A stretch of 64,000 nt of DNA from Maritimibacter fusiformis (GCF_008086115.1 NZ_VSIY01000003.1:434001-498000); one strand, 5' to 3'; counted from the stretch's first letter, positions 35,001 through 45,327 are shown. Made by a program: numbers and translations. The notes: generated by a model from the letters alone, not told the origin.

Positions 35001-35602
35001 TAGGCCATGTCCAGAAACGGCCGCTCGGTCATCGCCTCGGCCTCGGGCAGGTTGCCGCCCTCGCCCGGATGGCGCTGCAATTCGACATAGGTGCGGCCCG
35101 GATAGATCGCCGCGAATCGCTCCAGAAGCTCTTGCGCGCGCGGCGCCTGCCCGGCCCGGATCAGCCGCCCGACCGGCCCGGCAGAACCGCCCGTCAGGCA
35201 GATCAGCCCGGCACTATGCGCCGCAAGCTCATCCACCGTCACCTGCGGCAGCTCGCCACCGGCATCGAGATAGAGGCAGGAATTCAGCTTCAGCAGGTTG
35301 AGATACCCGGCCTCGTTCTGGGCCAGCAGAACCACCGGCGCGGGCGCGCGCGCGGCCTCGCCCGGGGCCCCCGGATCGAATGCGACCGAGACCTGACAGC
35401 CGATGATCGGCTGCACCCCTGCCGCCGCCGCACCCTCGGAAAACTCGAGCGCGCAGAACATGTTATCGGTGTCGGTCACGGCCACTGCCGGCATGTTCAG
35501 ATCGGCGCACAGCCCCGGCAGCTTCTTGACCGGCACCGCGCCCTCAAGCAGCGAATACTCGGTGTGAACACGCAGGTGAATGAATCGCGGAAGGCTCGAC
35601 AT
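32054..35602 (-). CDS. dnaE: DNA polymerase III alpha subunit
   Basis: The replicative polymerase (1182 aa). An N-terminal PHP domain begins FIHLRVHTEYSLLEGAVPVK. The polymerase core has the catalytic acidic PDFDIDF near residue 408, plus GRGSGAGSLVAYAL. A helix-hairpin-helix region and a C-terminal OB-fold (VGVVVSALQERKSGRGNRFF) follow, as does the tau-binding end. It is the DnaE1 type by length and intact motifs. ATG 35602 is supported by the conserved start. It stands alone, with a hairpin repeat downstream. Confidence 0.97.
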   Translation of the reverse strand: MSSLPRFIHLRVHTEYSLLEGAVPVKKLPGLCADLNMPAVAVTDTDNMFCALEFSEGAAAAGVQPIIGCQVSVAFDPGAPGEAARAPAPVVLLAQNEAGYLNLLKLNSCLYLDAGGELPQVTVDELAAHSAGLICLTGGSAGPVGRLIRAGQAPRAQELLERFAAIYPGRTYVELQRHPGEGGNLPEAEAMTERPFLDMAYAMGLPIVATNDVYFPKSKLYEAHDALICIAEGAYVDQQEPRRRLTPQHYFKSPQEMAALFADLPEALENTVEIARRCAFKVEKRDPILPKFADDEVEELRRQAKAGLAARLEVIPHAAPVAEYEARLDFELGIIEQMGFPGYFLIVADFIKWAKDHNIPVGPGRGSGAGSLVAYALTITDLDPLRYSLLFERFLNPERVSMPDFDIDFCMDRREEVIHYVQELYGREKVAQIITFGALLSKAAVRDVGRVLQMPYGQVDRLSKLIPVEGVKPVSIEKARTDEPRLNEEARREEVVARLLDYAQQLEGLLRNASTHAAGVVIGDRPLDELVPLYQDPRSDMPATQFNMKWVEQAGLVKFDFLGLKTLTVIQNAIDLIHASGRDLHVGADGRRLYEPAEGAENQIGAIPLDDEATYKLYASARTVAVFQVESSGMMDALRRMRPTCIEDIVALVALYRPGPMENIPTYCEVKNGLRDLESIHPLIDHILEETQGIIVYQEQVMQIAQEMAGYSLGGADLLRRAMGKKIAAEMAKERPKFIAGAEANGVDKAKASEVFDLLEKFANYGFNKSHAAAYAVVSYQTAWLKANHPVEFMAGVMNCDIHLTDKLAIYAEEVRRGLDIEIVPPCVNRSQAAFSVAGGRLVYGLGALKNVGTEAMKLIVEGRRADPDDADSPDKPFVTLFDFARRVDLKRIGKRPMEMLARAGAFDVLDPNRRRVFDALDALVNYSAAIHEQRASAQVSLFGEAGDDLPEPRLAPVADWLPNERLAEEHKAIGFYLSGHPLDDYLPALRRKGAMTLEELRERAEQAGAAVGKVGVVVSALQERKSGRGNRFFRMNIADPTGQVAGMALFAKDFDACRLVFERTLSVVMTLEARFNDGQFDPIGRSVVPVDDVVAQAGGMALRVFVEREDAVANVHDMLARAGEMTQGGAASARPGEVSLCLTNPDLPFEIDISLGDSFPLNPQVKSALKSLPGVVNVDEV

Positions 35603-35796
35603 TGGGCCAGTCTAGGCCCGCGCGCCGGGCGTTGAAAGCGGCTTTGCCAGCCCGGCCCCGGTCCCGCCCGCCACGGCCCGACGCGGCTTGCACCCTGCGA
35701 CATTTTGCGCATAGGGTTGGGAAAAACGGCCCCGCCCTTCTCCACCGCATCGAAGGGAGCCCCGGGGGACGATAGGGTAAAGCGGCAAGGACTTGC

Positions 35797-37182
35797 ATGG
35801 ATATCGCGTTTCTTCTGAACGGAGAGACTGTGTCTTTGCGCGATGTCGCCCCGACGACGACCGCGCTCGATTGGCTGCGCGACAGCGCGGGGCTGACCGG
35901 CACCAAGGAAGGCTGCAACGAAGGCGACTGCGGCGCCTGCACGGTGATGGTGACGGACACCACCGGCACCCGCGCGCTCAACGCCTGCATCCTGTTTCTG
36001 GCACAGCTCGACGGCAAATCCCTGACCACGGTCGAGGGTCTGTCATCGCGCGACGGCACCCTGCACCCGGTGCAGACCGCGATGATCGAACAGCACGGCT
36101 CGCAATGCGGCTTCTGCACGCCCGGCATCGTGGTGTCGCTGGCCGCGGGCCAGATCATGGGCGAGACCGACCATGACCGGCAGTTGTCGGGCAACCTGTG
36201 CCGCTGCACCGGCTATGCCCCCATCGTGCGCGCCGCCAAGGTCGCCGCGCGCCAGCCGGTGCCCGCGTGGCTGGACGGCATCCCCTCCGGGCCGGGCGTG
36301 TCGCCGGGGATGGGCTCGCGCGCCCTGCCGCGCACTGCCGATGCGCTGGCCCGCACCCTGATGGAACATCCCTGGGCCACGCTGGTGGCCGGCGCCACCG
36401 ATGTCGGGCTTTGGGTCAACAAGGACATGCGCGACCTGGGCGAGGTGATCTTCGTCAGCCAGATCGAGGAAATGCGCCGGATCGAGACCGCGCCCTACAT
36501 GATCCGCATCGGCGCCGCCGCCTCGGTCGAGGCGCTGAGGCTGGCGATGCAGGGCCCGCATCCGCAGTTCGCCGCCATGCTGGCCCGCTTCGCCTCGGCC
36601 CAGGTGCGCGCCGCGGCCACGGTCGGCGGCAACATCGCCAACGGCTCGCCGATCGGCGACACGCCGCCGCCGCTGATCGCGCTCGGCGCGACGCTTCTGC
36701 TCCGGCGCGGCGACGACCGGCGCGAATTGCCGCTTGAGGAGTTCTTTCTCGACTACGGCAAGCAGGACCGCCAGCCCGGCGAGTTCGTCGAGGCCATCAC
36801 CCTGCCGCGCGAACCGGGCGGGCCGCCGGATCGGCTGAAGGTCTACAAACTGTCCAAAAGGTTCGATCAGGACATTTCCGCGGTGCTGGGCGCCTTCAAT
36901 ATCGCCGTTGAGGATGGAAAAGTGACATCCGCCCGGATCGCCTTCGGCGGCATGGCCGGCGTGCCCAAACGCGCAGGCGCGGTCGAGGCGGCGCTGGTCG
37001 GGCAGGACTGGAGCCGCGAGACGGTCGAGGCCGCGATGGCCAGGTTCGACGAGGATTTCACCCCGATGAGCGACATGCGCGCCAGCGCCGACTACCGGCG
37101 CGAGGCCGCCGCCAACATGCTGCTGCGCGCCTGGCTCGAGGATCAGGGCCAGGCCGTGTCGGTGCACGAGGTGCAGCCATGA
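35797..37182 (+). CDS. xdhA: xanthine dehydrogenase small subunit (FeS/FAD)
   Basis: The electron-transfer subunit (461 aa) of the molybdenum enzyme that oxidises hypoxanthine and xanthine to urate. It has an N-terminal plant-type [2Fe-2S] motif ([12 protein letters not shown]), a second cluster domain ([13 protein letters not shown] ... [10 protein letters not shown]), and an FAD domain from about residue 180 ([20 protein letters not shown]). The ATG is preceded by AAGG. It overlaps xdhB by 4 nt. Confidence 0.96.
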   Translation: MDIAFLLNGETVSLRDVAPTTTALDWLRDSAGLTGTKEGCNEGDCGACTVMVTDTTGTRALNACILFLAQLDGKSLTTVEGLSSRDGTLHPVQTAMIEQHGSQCGFCTPGIVVSLAAGQIMGETDHDRQLSGNLCRCTGYAPIVRAAKVAARQPVPAWLDGIPSGPGVSPGMGSRALPRTADALARTLMEHPWATLVAGATDVGLWVNKDMRDLGEVIFVSQIEEMRRIETAPYMIRIGAAASVEALRLAMQGPHPQFAAMLARFASAQVRAAATVGGNIANGSPIGDTPPPLIALGATLLLRRGDDRRELPLEEFFLDYGKQDRQPGEFVEAITLPREPGGPPDRLKVYKLSKRFDQDISAVLGAFNIAVEDGKVTSARIAFGGMAGVPKRAGAVEAALVGQDWSRETVEAAMARFDEDFTPMSDMRASADYRREAAANMLLRAWLEDQGQAVSVHEVQP

Positions 37183-39455
37183 GCGTCGGCAAACCCCTGG
37201 CCCACGACAGCGGCCCTTTGCACGTCACCGGCGCGGCGCGTTATGTCGACGACATCCCGGTGCCGGCGGGCACGCTGCACGTGGCCTTCGGCCTGTCGCA
37301 TGAGGCGCGCGGCACCATCGCCGCGATGGACCTGAGCGAGGTGCGCAGCACCCCGGGCGTGGTCGCGGTCCTGACCGCCAACGATCTCGACCGCCCGGTC
37401 GACGTGTCGCCCTCGGCGCATGACGAACCGCTCCTGTCCACCGGCGAGGTGCATTATCACGGCCAGCCGATCTTTCTGGTCATCGCCACCAGCCACCGGA
37501 TCGCCCGCGCCGCCGCGCGCCGCGCCAGGGTCGAGATCACCCCGCGCCCGGCGGTCCTGACCATCGACGACGCGCTCGAGGCCGGCACCTATTTCGAGGG
37601 CGGGCCGGTGGTCTGGACCCGCGGCGACATCAAGTCGGCGCTGGAGGCCGCGCCGCGCATCGTCGAGGGCCAGATCGAGATCGGCGGGCAGGAGCATTTC
37701 TACCTCGAAGGCCAGGTCGCGCTGGCCCTGCCGCAGGACGATGGCGGCATGGCCATCGCCGCGTCGACCCAGCACCCGACCGAGATCCAGCACAAGGTCG
37801 CCGACGCGCTCGGCCTGCCGATGAGTGCGGTGCGCGTCGAGACACGGCGCATGGGCGGCGGCTTCGGCGGCAAGGAAAGCCAGGGCAACGCGCTGGCGGT
37901 GGCCGCGGCCATCGCGGCGGCGCGCACCGGGCGGCCCTGCAAGATGCGCTATGACCGCGACGACGACATGGTGATCACCGGCAAGCGCCACGATTTCCGC
38001 ATCCGCTATCGCGCCGGGGTCGACGAGGACGGCAAGCTGATCGGCGTCGAGTTCGAGCAGTTCGTGCGCGCCGGATGGTCGCTGGACCTGACGCCGCCGG
38101 TGGCGGACCGCGCCATGCTGCACGCCGACAACGCCTATTTCATCCCCAACATGCGCATCGTCAGCCTGCGCCTGCGCACCAACACCGCGTCGGCCACCGC
38201 CTTTCGCGGCTTTGGCGGGCCGCAGGGGGTTCTGGGCATCGAGCGGGTGATGGACCACATCGCGCATGAGTTGGGCATGGACCCGCTCAAGCTGCGGCTG
38301 GCCAATCTCTACGCCAAGTCGGGCAAAGACGAGACCCATTACGGCCAGCCGGTCAAGGGGTTCGAACTTGCCGACATCATCGGGTCACTGGCGGAGTCGT
38401 CGGACTATCACAAGCGCCGCGCGGCGGTGGCCGCCTTCAACGCCGAAAACGACGTGCTCAAGAAGGGCATCGCGCTGACCCCGGTCAAGTTCGGCATCAG
38501 CTTCACGCTCACCCACCTGAACCAGGCCGGCGCGCTGGTGCATGTCTACCAGGACGGCTCGATCCACCTCAATCACGGCGGCACCGAGATGGGCCAGGGC
38601 CTGAACCAGAAGGTCGCGCAGGTCGCCGCCGAGGGCTTCGGCGTGGGTCTGGGCAGGGTGCGCATCACCGCCACCGACACCGGCAAGGTGCCCAACACCT
38701 CGGCCACCGCGGCCTCGTCCGGGTCGGATCTGAACGGCATGGCGGTCAAGGCCGCCTGCGACGAGATCCGGGGGCGGATGGTTCGATTCCTGGCAGAAAC
38801 CCACGGGTTGAAGCCGAAATCCATCCTGTTCAAGGATGGAAAAGTGCATCTTGGCAACCAGCGCCTGCGCTTTGTCGAGGCGGTTCAGGAATGCTATATG
38901 GGCCGCGTCAGCCTGTCGGCCACCGGCTTTTACAAAACCCCCGAGATCACCTGGGACCGGGTCGCCGGCAAGGGCCATCCGTTCTACTATTTCGCCAATG
39001 GTGCTGCGGTGACCGAGGTGGTGATCGACCGGCTGACCGGCGAATACCGCATCCTGCGCGCTGACATCCTGCACGATGTCGGCACCAGCCTGAACCCGGC
39101 CATCGACATCGGCCAGATCGAGGGCGGCTATGTCCAGGGTGCGGGCTGGCTGACCACCGAGGAACTGGTCTGGGACGACAAGGGGCGGCTGCGCACGCAC
39201 GCGCCCTCGACCTACAAGATCCCCGCCTGTTCCGACCGCCCGGCGCAGTTCCACGTCGCCCTCTGGGGCCGCAAGAACCACGTGCCGACCATCTACCGCT
39301 CCAAGGCGGTGGGCGAGCCGCCGCTGATGCTGGGCATCTCGGCGTTCCTGGCGCTGTCGGACGCGGTGGCGGCCTGCGGCGAGGTCTATCCGGCGCTCGA
39401 CGCGCCCGCCACGCCGGAACGGGTGATGATGGCCGCCAAGCGGGTGGCCGGATGA
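37179..39455 (+). CDS. xdhB: xanthine dehydrogenase large (molybdopterin) subunit
   Basis: The molybdopterin-binding catalytic subunit (758 aa). It has the conserved [34 protein letters not shown] and [15 protein letters not shown] regions. [15 protein letters not shown] near the C-terminus supplies the active-site glutamate of the xanthine oxidase family. It pairs with XdhA in the cytoplasm. It overlaps both neighbours by 4 nt, as expected for stoichiometric synthesis. Confidence 0.96.
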   Translation: MSVGKPLAHDSGPLHVTGAARYVDDIPVPAGTLHVAFGLSHEARGTIAAMDLSEVRSTPGVVAVLTANDLDRPVDVSPSAHDEPLLSTGEVHYHGQPIFLVIATSHRIARAAARRARVEITPRPAVLTIDDALEAGTYFEGGPVVWTRGDIKSALEAAPRIVEGQIEIGGQEHFYLEGQVALALPQDDGGMAIAASTQHPTEIQHKVADALGLPMSAVRVETRRMGGGFGGKESQGNALAVAAAIAAARTGRPCKMRYDRDDDMVITGKRHDFRIRYRAGVDEDGKLIGVEFEQFVRAGWSLDLTPPVADRAMLHADNAYFIPNMRIVSLRLRTNTASATAFRGFGGPQGVLGIERVMDHIAHELGMDPLKLRLANLYAKSGKDETHYGQPVKGFELADIIGSLAESSDYHKRRAAVAAFNAENDVLKKGIALTPVKFGISFTLTHLNQAGALVHVYQDGSIHLNHGGTEMGQGLNQKVAQVAAEGFGVGLGRVRITATDTGKVPNTSATAASSGSDLNGMAVKAACDEIRGRMVRFLAETHGLKPKSILFKDGKVHLGNQRLRFVEAVQECYMGRVSLSATGFYKTPEITWDRVAGKGHPFYYFANGAAVTEVVIDRLTGEYRILRADILHDVGTSLNPAIDIGQIEGGYVQGAGWLTTEELVWDDKGRLRTHAPSTYKIPACSDRPAQFHVALWGRKNHVPTIYRSKAVGEPPLMLGISAFLALSDAVAACGEVYPALDAPATPERVMMAAKRVAG

Positions 39456-40444
39456 GCCTTGAGCGCGACACCCTTGCCCGCGCGGTGGCCGAACACGGCC
39501 CGGTGGCGCGGGTCGTGGTCGCGGATGTGCAGGGCTCGACCCCGCGCGAGGTGGGCGCGGCGATGCTGGTCTGGGCCGACGGGCAGCACGGCACCATCGG
39601 CGGCGGGGCGCTGGAATACGAGGCCGCGGCCAAGGCCCGCGCCCAACTGACCGAGGGCCGCGCGCACGCCTTGCACCGGGTGCCGCTGGGGCCGGGGCTG
39701 GGGCAATGCTGCGGCGGCGCGGTCACGCTGCTGACCGAGGTCTGGGACGAGGACGGCCCCGCCGCCCTGACCGGCCCGCTCTACGCCCGCCCCGTTCAGG
39801 GCGACAGGCCCGAACCGCTCGCCGTGGCACGCCTGCGCGCGCAGGCGCGAGCGTCGGGCGCGCGCCCGGCGGCCACCCTCACCGAAGGCTGGTTCATCGA
39901 GCCGATCAGCGCCGCCAAGACCCCGCTCTGGATCTGGGGCGCAGGCCATGTCGGGCGCGCGCTGGTCGCGGTCATGGCCCCCCTGCCCGACATCGCGATC
40001 ACCTGGGTCGACACCGGGCCGGAGCGGTTTCCCGACGATATCCCCGAGGGCGTCACCGCCCTGCCCGCCCCCGAGATCGCCGCCGCCGTCCGCCTCGCGC
40101 CGACCGACGCGCATCACATCGTGATGACCTATTCGCACCCGCTCGACCTCGCACTTTGCGACGCGCTGCTGACCCACGGCTTTGCCGGCGCCGGGCTGAT
40201 CGGGTCCGACACCAAGCGCGCGCGGTTTCGCTCGCGGCTGGACAAACTGGGCCACCGGGGCCAGGACATCGCCCGCATCGACTGCCCGATCGGCGACAAG
40301 AGCCTGGGAAAACACCCGCAGGCCATTGCGGTGGGGGTGGCGCGGGAACTACTGTCGAGGCTGGCGCAGACACGAGCCGGAAAGGCCGCGCCGGGGGATA
40401 ACAGGGGGGACGGGAGAGATGACACAGGCGCTGTTGACGCTTGA
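39452..40444 (+). CDS. xdhC: xanthine dehydrogenase accessory protein
   Basis: A 330-residue chaperone that binds molybdopterin, supports its sulfuration and inserts it into XdhB. It has the N-terminal XdhC/CoxI motif (VVVADVQGSTPREVGAAMLV; GTIGGGALEYEAA), a CCGG cysteine pair in GLGQCCGGAVTLL, and a Rossmann domain (LWIWGAGHVGRALVAVM). Its 3' end overlaps the ABC ATPase gene by 26 nt, which ties the enzyme to the transporter genes. Confidence 0.94.
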   Translation: MSLERDTLARAVAEHGPVARVVVADVQGSTPREVGAAMLVWADGQHGTIGGGALEYEAAAKARAQLTEGRAHALHRVPLGPGLGQCCGGAVTLLTEVWDEDGPAALTGPLYARPVQGDRPEPLAVARLRAQARASGARPAATLTEGWFIEPISAAKTPLWIWGAGHVGRALVAVMAPLPDIAITWVDTGPERFPDDIPEGVTALPAPEIAAAVRLAPTDAHHIVMTYSHPLDLALCDALLTHGFAGAGLIGSDTKRARFRSRLDKLGHRGQDIARIDCPIGDKSLGKHPQAIAVGVARELLSRLAQTRAGKAAPGDNRGDGRDDTGAVDA

Positions 40445-41960
40445 GGGGCTGACCAAGGCCTATCCCGGGGTGGTCGCCAACAACGACATCTCGTTCGAAA
40501 TCGGCCACGGCCAGGTGCACGCGCTGCTGGGCGAGAACGGCGCGGGCAAGTCGACGCTGGTGAAAACCATCTACGGGCTGGTGAAACCCGACGCCGGCCG
40601 GATGACCCTCGACGGCCGCCCCTATGCCCCCGCCAACCCGCGCATGGCCCGGGCCGAGGGCGTGGCGATGGTGTTCCAGCATTTCAGCCTGTTCGACGCG
40701 CTGGACGTGGCCGAGAACATCGCGCTCGGCATGGACAACCCGCCGGGGCGGCGGCAACTGGCCGCCCGGATCACCGAGGTCAGCGAGGCCTACGGCCTGC
40801 CGCTCGACCCGCACCGCATCGTCGGCGATTTGTCGGCGGGCGAACGCCAGCGGGTCGAGATCGTCCGCTGCCTGCTGCAGAACCCCAAGCTCCTGATCAT
40901 GGACGAACCGACCAGCGTTTTGACCCCGCAGGAGGTCGACATCCTGTTCAAGACCCTGCGCAAGCTGGCCGCCGAGGGCACCGCGATCCTCTATATCTCG
41001 CACAAGCTCGAAGAGATCCGCAGCCTGTGCGAACACGCCACCGTGCTCAGGCTGGGCGAAGTCGTCGCCGATTGCGACCCGCGCCAGCAATCGGCCCGCG
41101 ACCTGGCGGAACTGATGGTCGGCACCACGCTGCACACCCCCTCGCGCGAGGCCGGTGCGCCGGGCGAGGTGCTGCTGGAAGTCACCGGCCTCAGCCTGCC
41201 CGCCCCCACCGATTTCGGCACCGCCCTGCGCGACGTGGGCTTTTCGCTCTGCGCCGGCGAGGTGCTGGGCATCGGCGGCGTCGCCGGCAACGGCCAGGAC
41301 GAATTGCTGGCGGCCCTGTCGGGCGAGCGTCTGGCGCCCGCCGGCACCATCCGCCTGCGCGGCAAGGACGTGGGGCGTCTGCCGCCCAACGCGCGCCGTG
41401 CGCTCGGCATCCTCGCCGCGCCCGAAGAACGCCTCGGCCATTCCGCCGCGCCGGAAATGAGCCTGACGGAAAACGCGCTCCTGACCGGCGCGGTGCGCGA
41501 AAAGCTGATCAGCAACGGCTTCATCTCCTGGCCCCGCTCGCGCAGCTTTGCCCAGCGCATCATCGAGGGCTTCGACGTGCGCACCCCCGGCCCCGAGGTC
41601 GCGGCAGGGGCGCTTTCCGGCGGAAACCTGCAGAAATTCGTGATCGGACGCGAGATCCTGCAAGCCCCCGACATCTTCGTGGTCAACCAGCCGACCTGGG
41701 GCGTCGACGCCTCGGCGGCGGCGGCGATCCGGCAGGCGATCCTTGATCTTTCGGCCAAGGGCGCGGGCGTGGTGGTGATCAGCCAGGACCTGGACGAATT
41801 GATGGAAATCTCCGACCGCTTCACCGCCCTGAACGAGGGCCGACTGGCCCCGATCCGCCCGGCCAAGGGGCTGACGACCGAGGAGATCGGCCTGATGATG
41901 GGCGGCGCGCATGACATGGAAGTGGCGCATGTCGAAACCCTCGCGGAGGTGGATGCATGA
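40419..41960 (+). CDS. nucleoside-type ABC transporter ATP-binding protein (two ABC domains)
   Basis: A 513-residue protein with two fused nucleotide-binding domains, as in the simple sugar/nucleoside (YufO, RbsA-like) family. The first has Walker A LLGENGAGKSTLVKT, signature LSAGERQRVEIVRCLL and Walker B LLIMDEPTSVL. The second is degenerate, with GVAGNGQDELL and LSGGNLQKFVIGREIL. It energises uptake by the two permeases that follow. GGGAGAG precedes the ATG. Confidence 0.93.
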   Translation: MTQALLTLEGLTKAYPGVVANNDISFEIGHGQVHALLGENGAGKSTLVKTIYGLVKPDAGRMTLDGRPYAPANPRMARAEGVAMVFQHFSLFDALDVAENIALGMDNPPGRRQLAARITEVSEAYGLPLDPHRIVGDLSAGERQRVEIVRCLLQNPKLLIMDEPTSVLTPQEVDILFKTLRKLAAEGTAILYISHKLEEIRSLCEHATVLRLGEVVADCDPRQQSARDLAELMVGTTLHTPSREAGAPGEVLLEVTGLSLPAPTDFGTALRDVGFSLCAGEVLGIGGVAGNGQDELLAALSGERLAPAGTIRLRGKDVGRLPPNARRALGILAAPEERLGHSAAPEMSLTENALLTGAVREKLISNGFISWPRSRSFAQRIIEGFDVRTPGPEVAAGALSGGNLQKFVIGREILQAPDIFVVNQPTWGVDASAAAAIRQAILDLSAKGAGVVVISQDLDELMEISDRFTALNEGRLAPIRPAKGLTTEEIGLMMGGAHDMEVAHVETLAEVDA

Positions 41961-43051
41961 GCCTGATCCGGCTGGAAAAACGCCCCGCCCCCTCGGCCCT
42001 TCTGTCGGCGGCGACGCCGGTGCTGGCGGTGATCGCCACGATGATCGCGGGCGGGGTGATGTTCTGGGCGCTGGGCGCCAACCCGTTCGAGGCGATCCGC
42101 ACGATCTTCTGGGACCCGCTCTTTGACCCGACCTTCGGCGCCTATTCGCGCCCGCAGCTCTTGGTCAAGGCAGGGCCGCTGATCCTGATCGCGACCGGGC
42201 TGGCGCTGGGCTTTCGCGCCGGTATCTGGAACATCGGGGCCGAGGGGCAATACATCATGGGCGCCATCGTCGGCGCGGGCGTGGGGCTTGCGCTCTATCC
42301 GACCGAGACACGCTGGCTGTTTCCCCTGATGGTGGCCGCCGGCGCAATTGGCGGCTGGGCCTGGGCGATGATCCCGGCGTTCCTGAAAACCCGCTTCGGC
42401 ACCAACGAGATCCTGGTCAGCCTGATGCTGGTCTATGTCGCCGAGAACATCCTCGCCAGCGTGTCGTCGGGCCTGTTGCGCAACCCCGAGGGCCACGGCT
42501 TTCCCGGCTCGCGCAATCTGGCGCGCGATTTCCCGGCGGCCTCCAACCCGGAACTGATCGCGGGCACCGGCATGCACTGGGGCGTGGTCGCGGCCTTCGC
42601 GGCGGTGATCTTCGCCTATGTGCTGATGACCCGGCACCGCATGGGCTTTGCGATCCGGCTGGCGGGCGAGGCGCCGCGCGCGGCCCGCTTTGCCGGCGTC
42701 AACCCGGCCCGCCTCGTGCTGTTCTCGCTGGGCACCGCCGGGGCCTTCGCGGGCGCGGCGGGGTTTTTCGAGGTCTCCGGCCCCGCCGGGCAGATCTCGA
42801 TCGACTTCAACTCGGGCTACGGTTTCACCGCGATCATCGTGGCCTTCCTCGGCCGCCTGCACCCGGTCGGCATCCTGCTGGCAGGGCTTCTGATGGCGCT
42901 GACCTATATCGGCGGCGAGCTGGCGCAACTGATGCTGACGATGCCCGCCGCCGCAATCCAGTTGTTCCAGGGGATGCTGCTGTTCTTCCTGCTGGCGATG
43001 GACGTGTTCGCGAACTACCGCCTGCGCTTCGGCACCCCGGAGGTGGCGTGA
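41957..43051 (+). CDS. nucleoside/purine ABC transporter permease 1
   Basis: A 364-residue inner-membrane permease of the branched-chain/nucleoside (YufP) family, with about ten hydrophobic segments and IWNIGAEGQYIMGAIVGAGV as a characteristic loop. It overlaps the ATPase and second permease genes by 4 nt each. With the BMP protein it likely imports purine nucleosides or bases for XdhAB. Confidence 0.92.
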   Translation: MSLIRLEKRPAPSALLSAATPVLAVIATMIAGGVMFWALGANPFEAIRTIFWDPLFDPTFGAYSRPQLLVKAGPLILIATGLALGFRAGIWNIGAEGQYIMGAIVGAGVGLALYPTETRWLFPLMVAAGAIGGWAWAMIPAFLKTRFGTNEILVSLMLVYVAENILASVSSGLLRNPEGHGFPGSRNLARDFPAASNPELIAGTGMHWGVVAAFAAVIFAYVLMTRHRMGFAIRLAGEAPRAARFAGVNPARLVLFSLGTAGAFAGAAGFFEVSGPAGQISIDFNSGYGFTAIIVAFLGRLHPVGILLAGLLMALTYIGGELAQLMLTMPAAAIQLFQGMLLFFLLAMDVFANYRLRFGTPEVA

Positions 43052-44142
43052 TGGACCTCGGACAGATCAACCCGATCCTTCTGATCGCCTCGCTGATGGT
43101 CGCCTCGACTCCGATCCTGCTGGCCGCGCTGGGCGAGCTTGTGGTGGAAAAGGCGGGCGTCTTGAACCTGGGCGTCGAGGGCATGATGATCACCGGCGCG
43201 GTGGTGGGCTTTGCCATCGGCGTGAACACCGGCGCCCCGCTCATGGGCTTTGGCGCGGCGGCGCTGGCGGGGGCGGCGCTGTCGCTGCTGTTCGGCTTCA
43301 TCACCCAGATCCTCAAGTCCAACCAGGTCGCCACCGGCCTGGCGCTGACGTTGTTCGGCATCGGCCTGTCGGCCCTGATCGGCAAGCCCTACGTCGGCAT
43401 CAAGGCCCCCAGCTTTCCCAGGCTCGACATCCCGCTCCTGTCCGACATCCCGGTGCTCGGTCCGATCCTGTTTCGCCACGACCTCATGGTCTACGTGTCG
43501 CTGGCGCTGGTGGTGGCGGTCTGGCTGATCCTGGCGCGCACCCGTGCCGGGCTGATCCTGCGCGCGGTCGGCGAGAACCATGCCGCCGCGCATGCGCTGG
43601 GCTACAAGGTGGTGCGCGTGCGCCTGGCCGCGATCGCCTTCGGCGGCGCGCTGGCCGGGCTTGGCGGCGCCTATGTCAGCCTGGTGCGCGTGCCGCAATG
43701 GACCGAGGGCATGACCGCCGGGGCCGGCTGGATCGCGCTGGCCATCGTGGTCTTCGCAAGCTGGCGGCCGTGGCGGGTGCTGCTGGGCGCCTACCTCTTC
43801 GGCGGCGTCACCGTGCTGCAACTCAACCTTCAGGCCGCCGCGGCGCAGTTCCCGCTGGCGAGCCTGCCGATCATCGCGCTGCTGGTCCTGTTCTGGGATT
43901 CGATGTCGCAGCAGCGCAGGGGCCTGCCCCTGTCGACCCGGCGCAAGGTCGTCTACCTCGCGGTGGTGCTGGTGTGCCTCCCGGCCACGTTCCTGTGGTG
44001 GAACGTCTGGACCACCTTCAAGGTCGAGTTCCTTTCGATGTCGCCCTACCTTGTCACCATCCTCGTGCTGGTCCTAATCTCGGTGCGCGGCACCCACGGC
44101 GCACCGGCTTCGCTCGGGCGCGTGTTCCACGCCTCGACATGA
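43048..44142 (+). CDS. nucleoside/purine ABC transporter permease 2
   Basis: A 364-residue second permease (YufQ-like), with VLNLGVEGMMITGAVVGFAI as the family loop and eight or more membrane segments. It is somewhat longer than usual at the C-terminus: an additional hydrophobic region (VVYLAVVLVCLPATFLWW and LVTILVLVLISVRG) follows the normal end. The frame is continuous, so this looks genuine. Confidence 0.92.
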   Translation: MMDLGQINPILLIASLMVASTPILLAALGELVVEKAGVLNLGVEGMMITGAVVGFAIGVNTGAPLMGFGAAALAGAALSLLFGFITQILKSNQVATGLALTLFGIGLSALIGKPYVGIKAPSFPRLDIPLLSDIPVLGPILFRHDLMVYVSLALVVAVWLILARTRAGLILRAVGENHAAAHALGYKVVRVRLAAIAFGGALAGLGGAYVSLVRVPQWTEGMTAGAGWIALAIVVFASWRPWRVLLGAYLFGGVTVLQLNLQAAAAQFPLASLPIIALLVLFWDSMSQQRRGLPLSTRRKVVYLAVVLVCLPATFLWWNVWTTFKVEFLSMSPYLVTILVLVLISVRGTHGAPASLGRVFHAST

Positions 44143-44190
44143 CCCAGGACGATACCCGATGACCCACCCCAACCAACAACGGAGAAAGAC

Positions 44191-45276
44191 ATGAACATCA
44201 CCAGATCCCTTCTGGCCGGCGCCGCGCTCGCGCTCGGCCTCGCCGGAACGGCGGCGGCCGAAAGCCACGGCGGCCCGGTCAAGGCCGGCTTCATCTACGT
44301 CGGCCCGGTCGGCGACGGCGGCTGGACCTATGAACACGACCAGGCCCGCCTCAAGCTCGAAGAGCATTTCGGCGACGCGGTCGAGACCATCTACCAGGAA
44401 AGCGTGCCCGAAGGCGCCGACGCCGAGCGCGCCATCACCCAGATGGCGCTGTCGGGTGCCGACATCATCTTCACCACCTCGTTCGGCTTCATGGACGCCA
44501 CCGTCGCGGTGGCCGAGAAGTTCCCCGACATCAAGTTCGAGCACGCCACCGGCTACAAGATGGCCGACAACCTGGCGGTCTATTCGGCCCGCTTCTACGA
44601 AGGCCGCGCGGTGCAGGGTCTCATCGCCGGGCACATGACCGAATCCAACATCGTCGGCTATATCGCCTCGTTCCCGGTGCCCGAGGTCATTCGCGGCATC
44701 AACTCGGCCTACCTGCACGCCAAGGAGGTCAACCCGGACGTTCAGTTCAAGATCATCTGGGCCTACACCTGGTTCGACCCGGCGAAAGAGGCCGACGCCG
44801 CCAAGGCGCTGATCGAACAGGGCGCCGACGTGATCCTGCAGCACACCGATTCGACCGCGCCGCAGGCCGCCGCCCAGGCCGCGGGCAACGTCATCACCTT
44901 CGGCCAGGCCTCGGACATGTATGAATACGCGCCGACGCCGCGGGTCTCGTCGATCATCGACAACTGGGCGCCCTACTACATCGAGCGCGTGCAGGCCGTG
45001 ATGGACGGCACCTGGGAAAGCAGCAACACCTGGGACGGCATCGGCCCCGGCATGGTCGGGATCGGCGAGATCACCGATGCGGTGCCGGCCGACGTGAAGG
45101 CCGAAGCCGAGGCGCTGCGTGACGCGATCGCGGCGGGCGACTACCACCCGTTCACCGGCCCGATCAACAAGCAGGACGGATCGGCCTGGCTGGCCGAGGG
45201 CGAGATCGCCGATGACGCCACCCTCGCGGCGATGGATTTCTTCGTCGAAGGCATCACCGCCGAAATCCCGAACTGA
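44191..45276 (+). CDS. BMP-family ABC substrate-binding protein
   Basis: A 361-residue periplasmic protein with signal peptide MNITRSLLAGAALALGLAGT and cleavage near AAAE. The BMP/PnrA-type domain has GFIYVGPVGDGGWTYEHDQA and TTSFGFMDATVAVAEKFPDI. PnrA-like proteins bind purine nucleosides; next to xdhABC that, or xanthine-type bases, is the best guess for the ligand. A strong GGAGAAAG site precedes the ATG and a terminator follows. Confidence 0.93.
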   Translation: MNITRSLLAGAALALGLAGTAAAESHGGPVKAGFIYVGPVGDGGWTYEHDQARLKLEEHFGDAVETIYQESVPEGADAERAITQMALSGADIIFTTSFGFMDATVAVAEKFPDIKFEHATGYKMADNLAVYSARFYEGRAVQGLIAGHMTESNIVGYIASFPVPEVIRGINSAYLHAKEVNPDVQFKIIWAYTWFDPAKEADAAKALIEQGADVILQHTDSTAPQAAAQAAGNVITFGQASDMYEYAPTPRVSSIIDNWAPYYIERVQAVMDGTWESSNTWDGIGPGMVGIGEITDAVPADVKAEAEALRDAIAAGDYHPFTGPINKQDGSAWLAEGEIADDATLAAMDFFVEGITAEIPN

Positions 45277-45298
45277 TCCGATCACCCGGCACGACCCT

Positions 45299-45327
45299 AG
45301 GCCCCGCCACCCCGGCGGGGCCTTTTT
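45299..45327 (+). terminator. terminator of the xdh-ABC transporter run
   Basis: GGCCCCGCC and GGCGGGGCC stem with an ACCCC-type loop, followed by CTTTTT. It lies 23 bp after the BMP stop. Confidence 0.9.
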
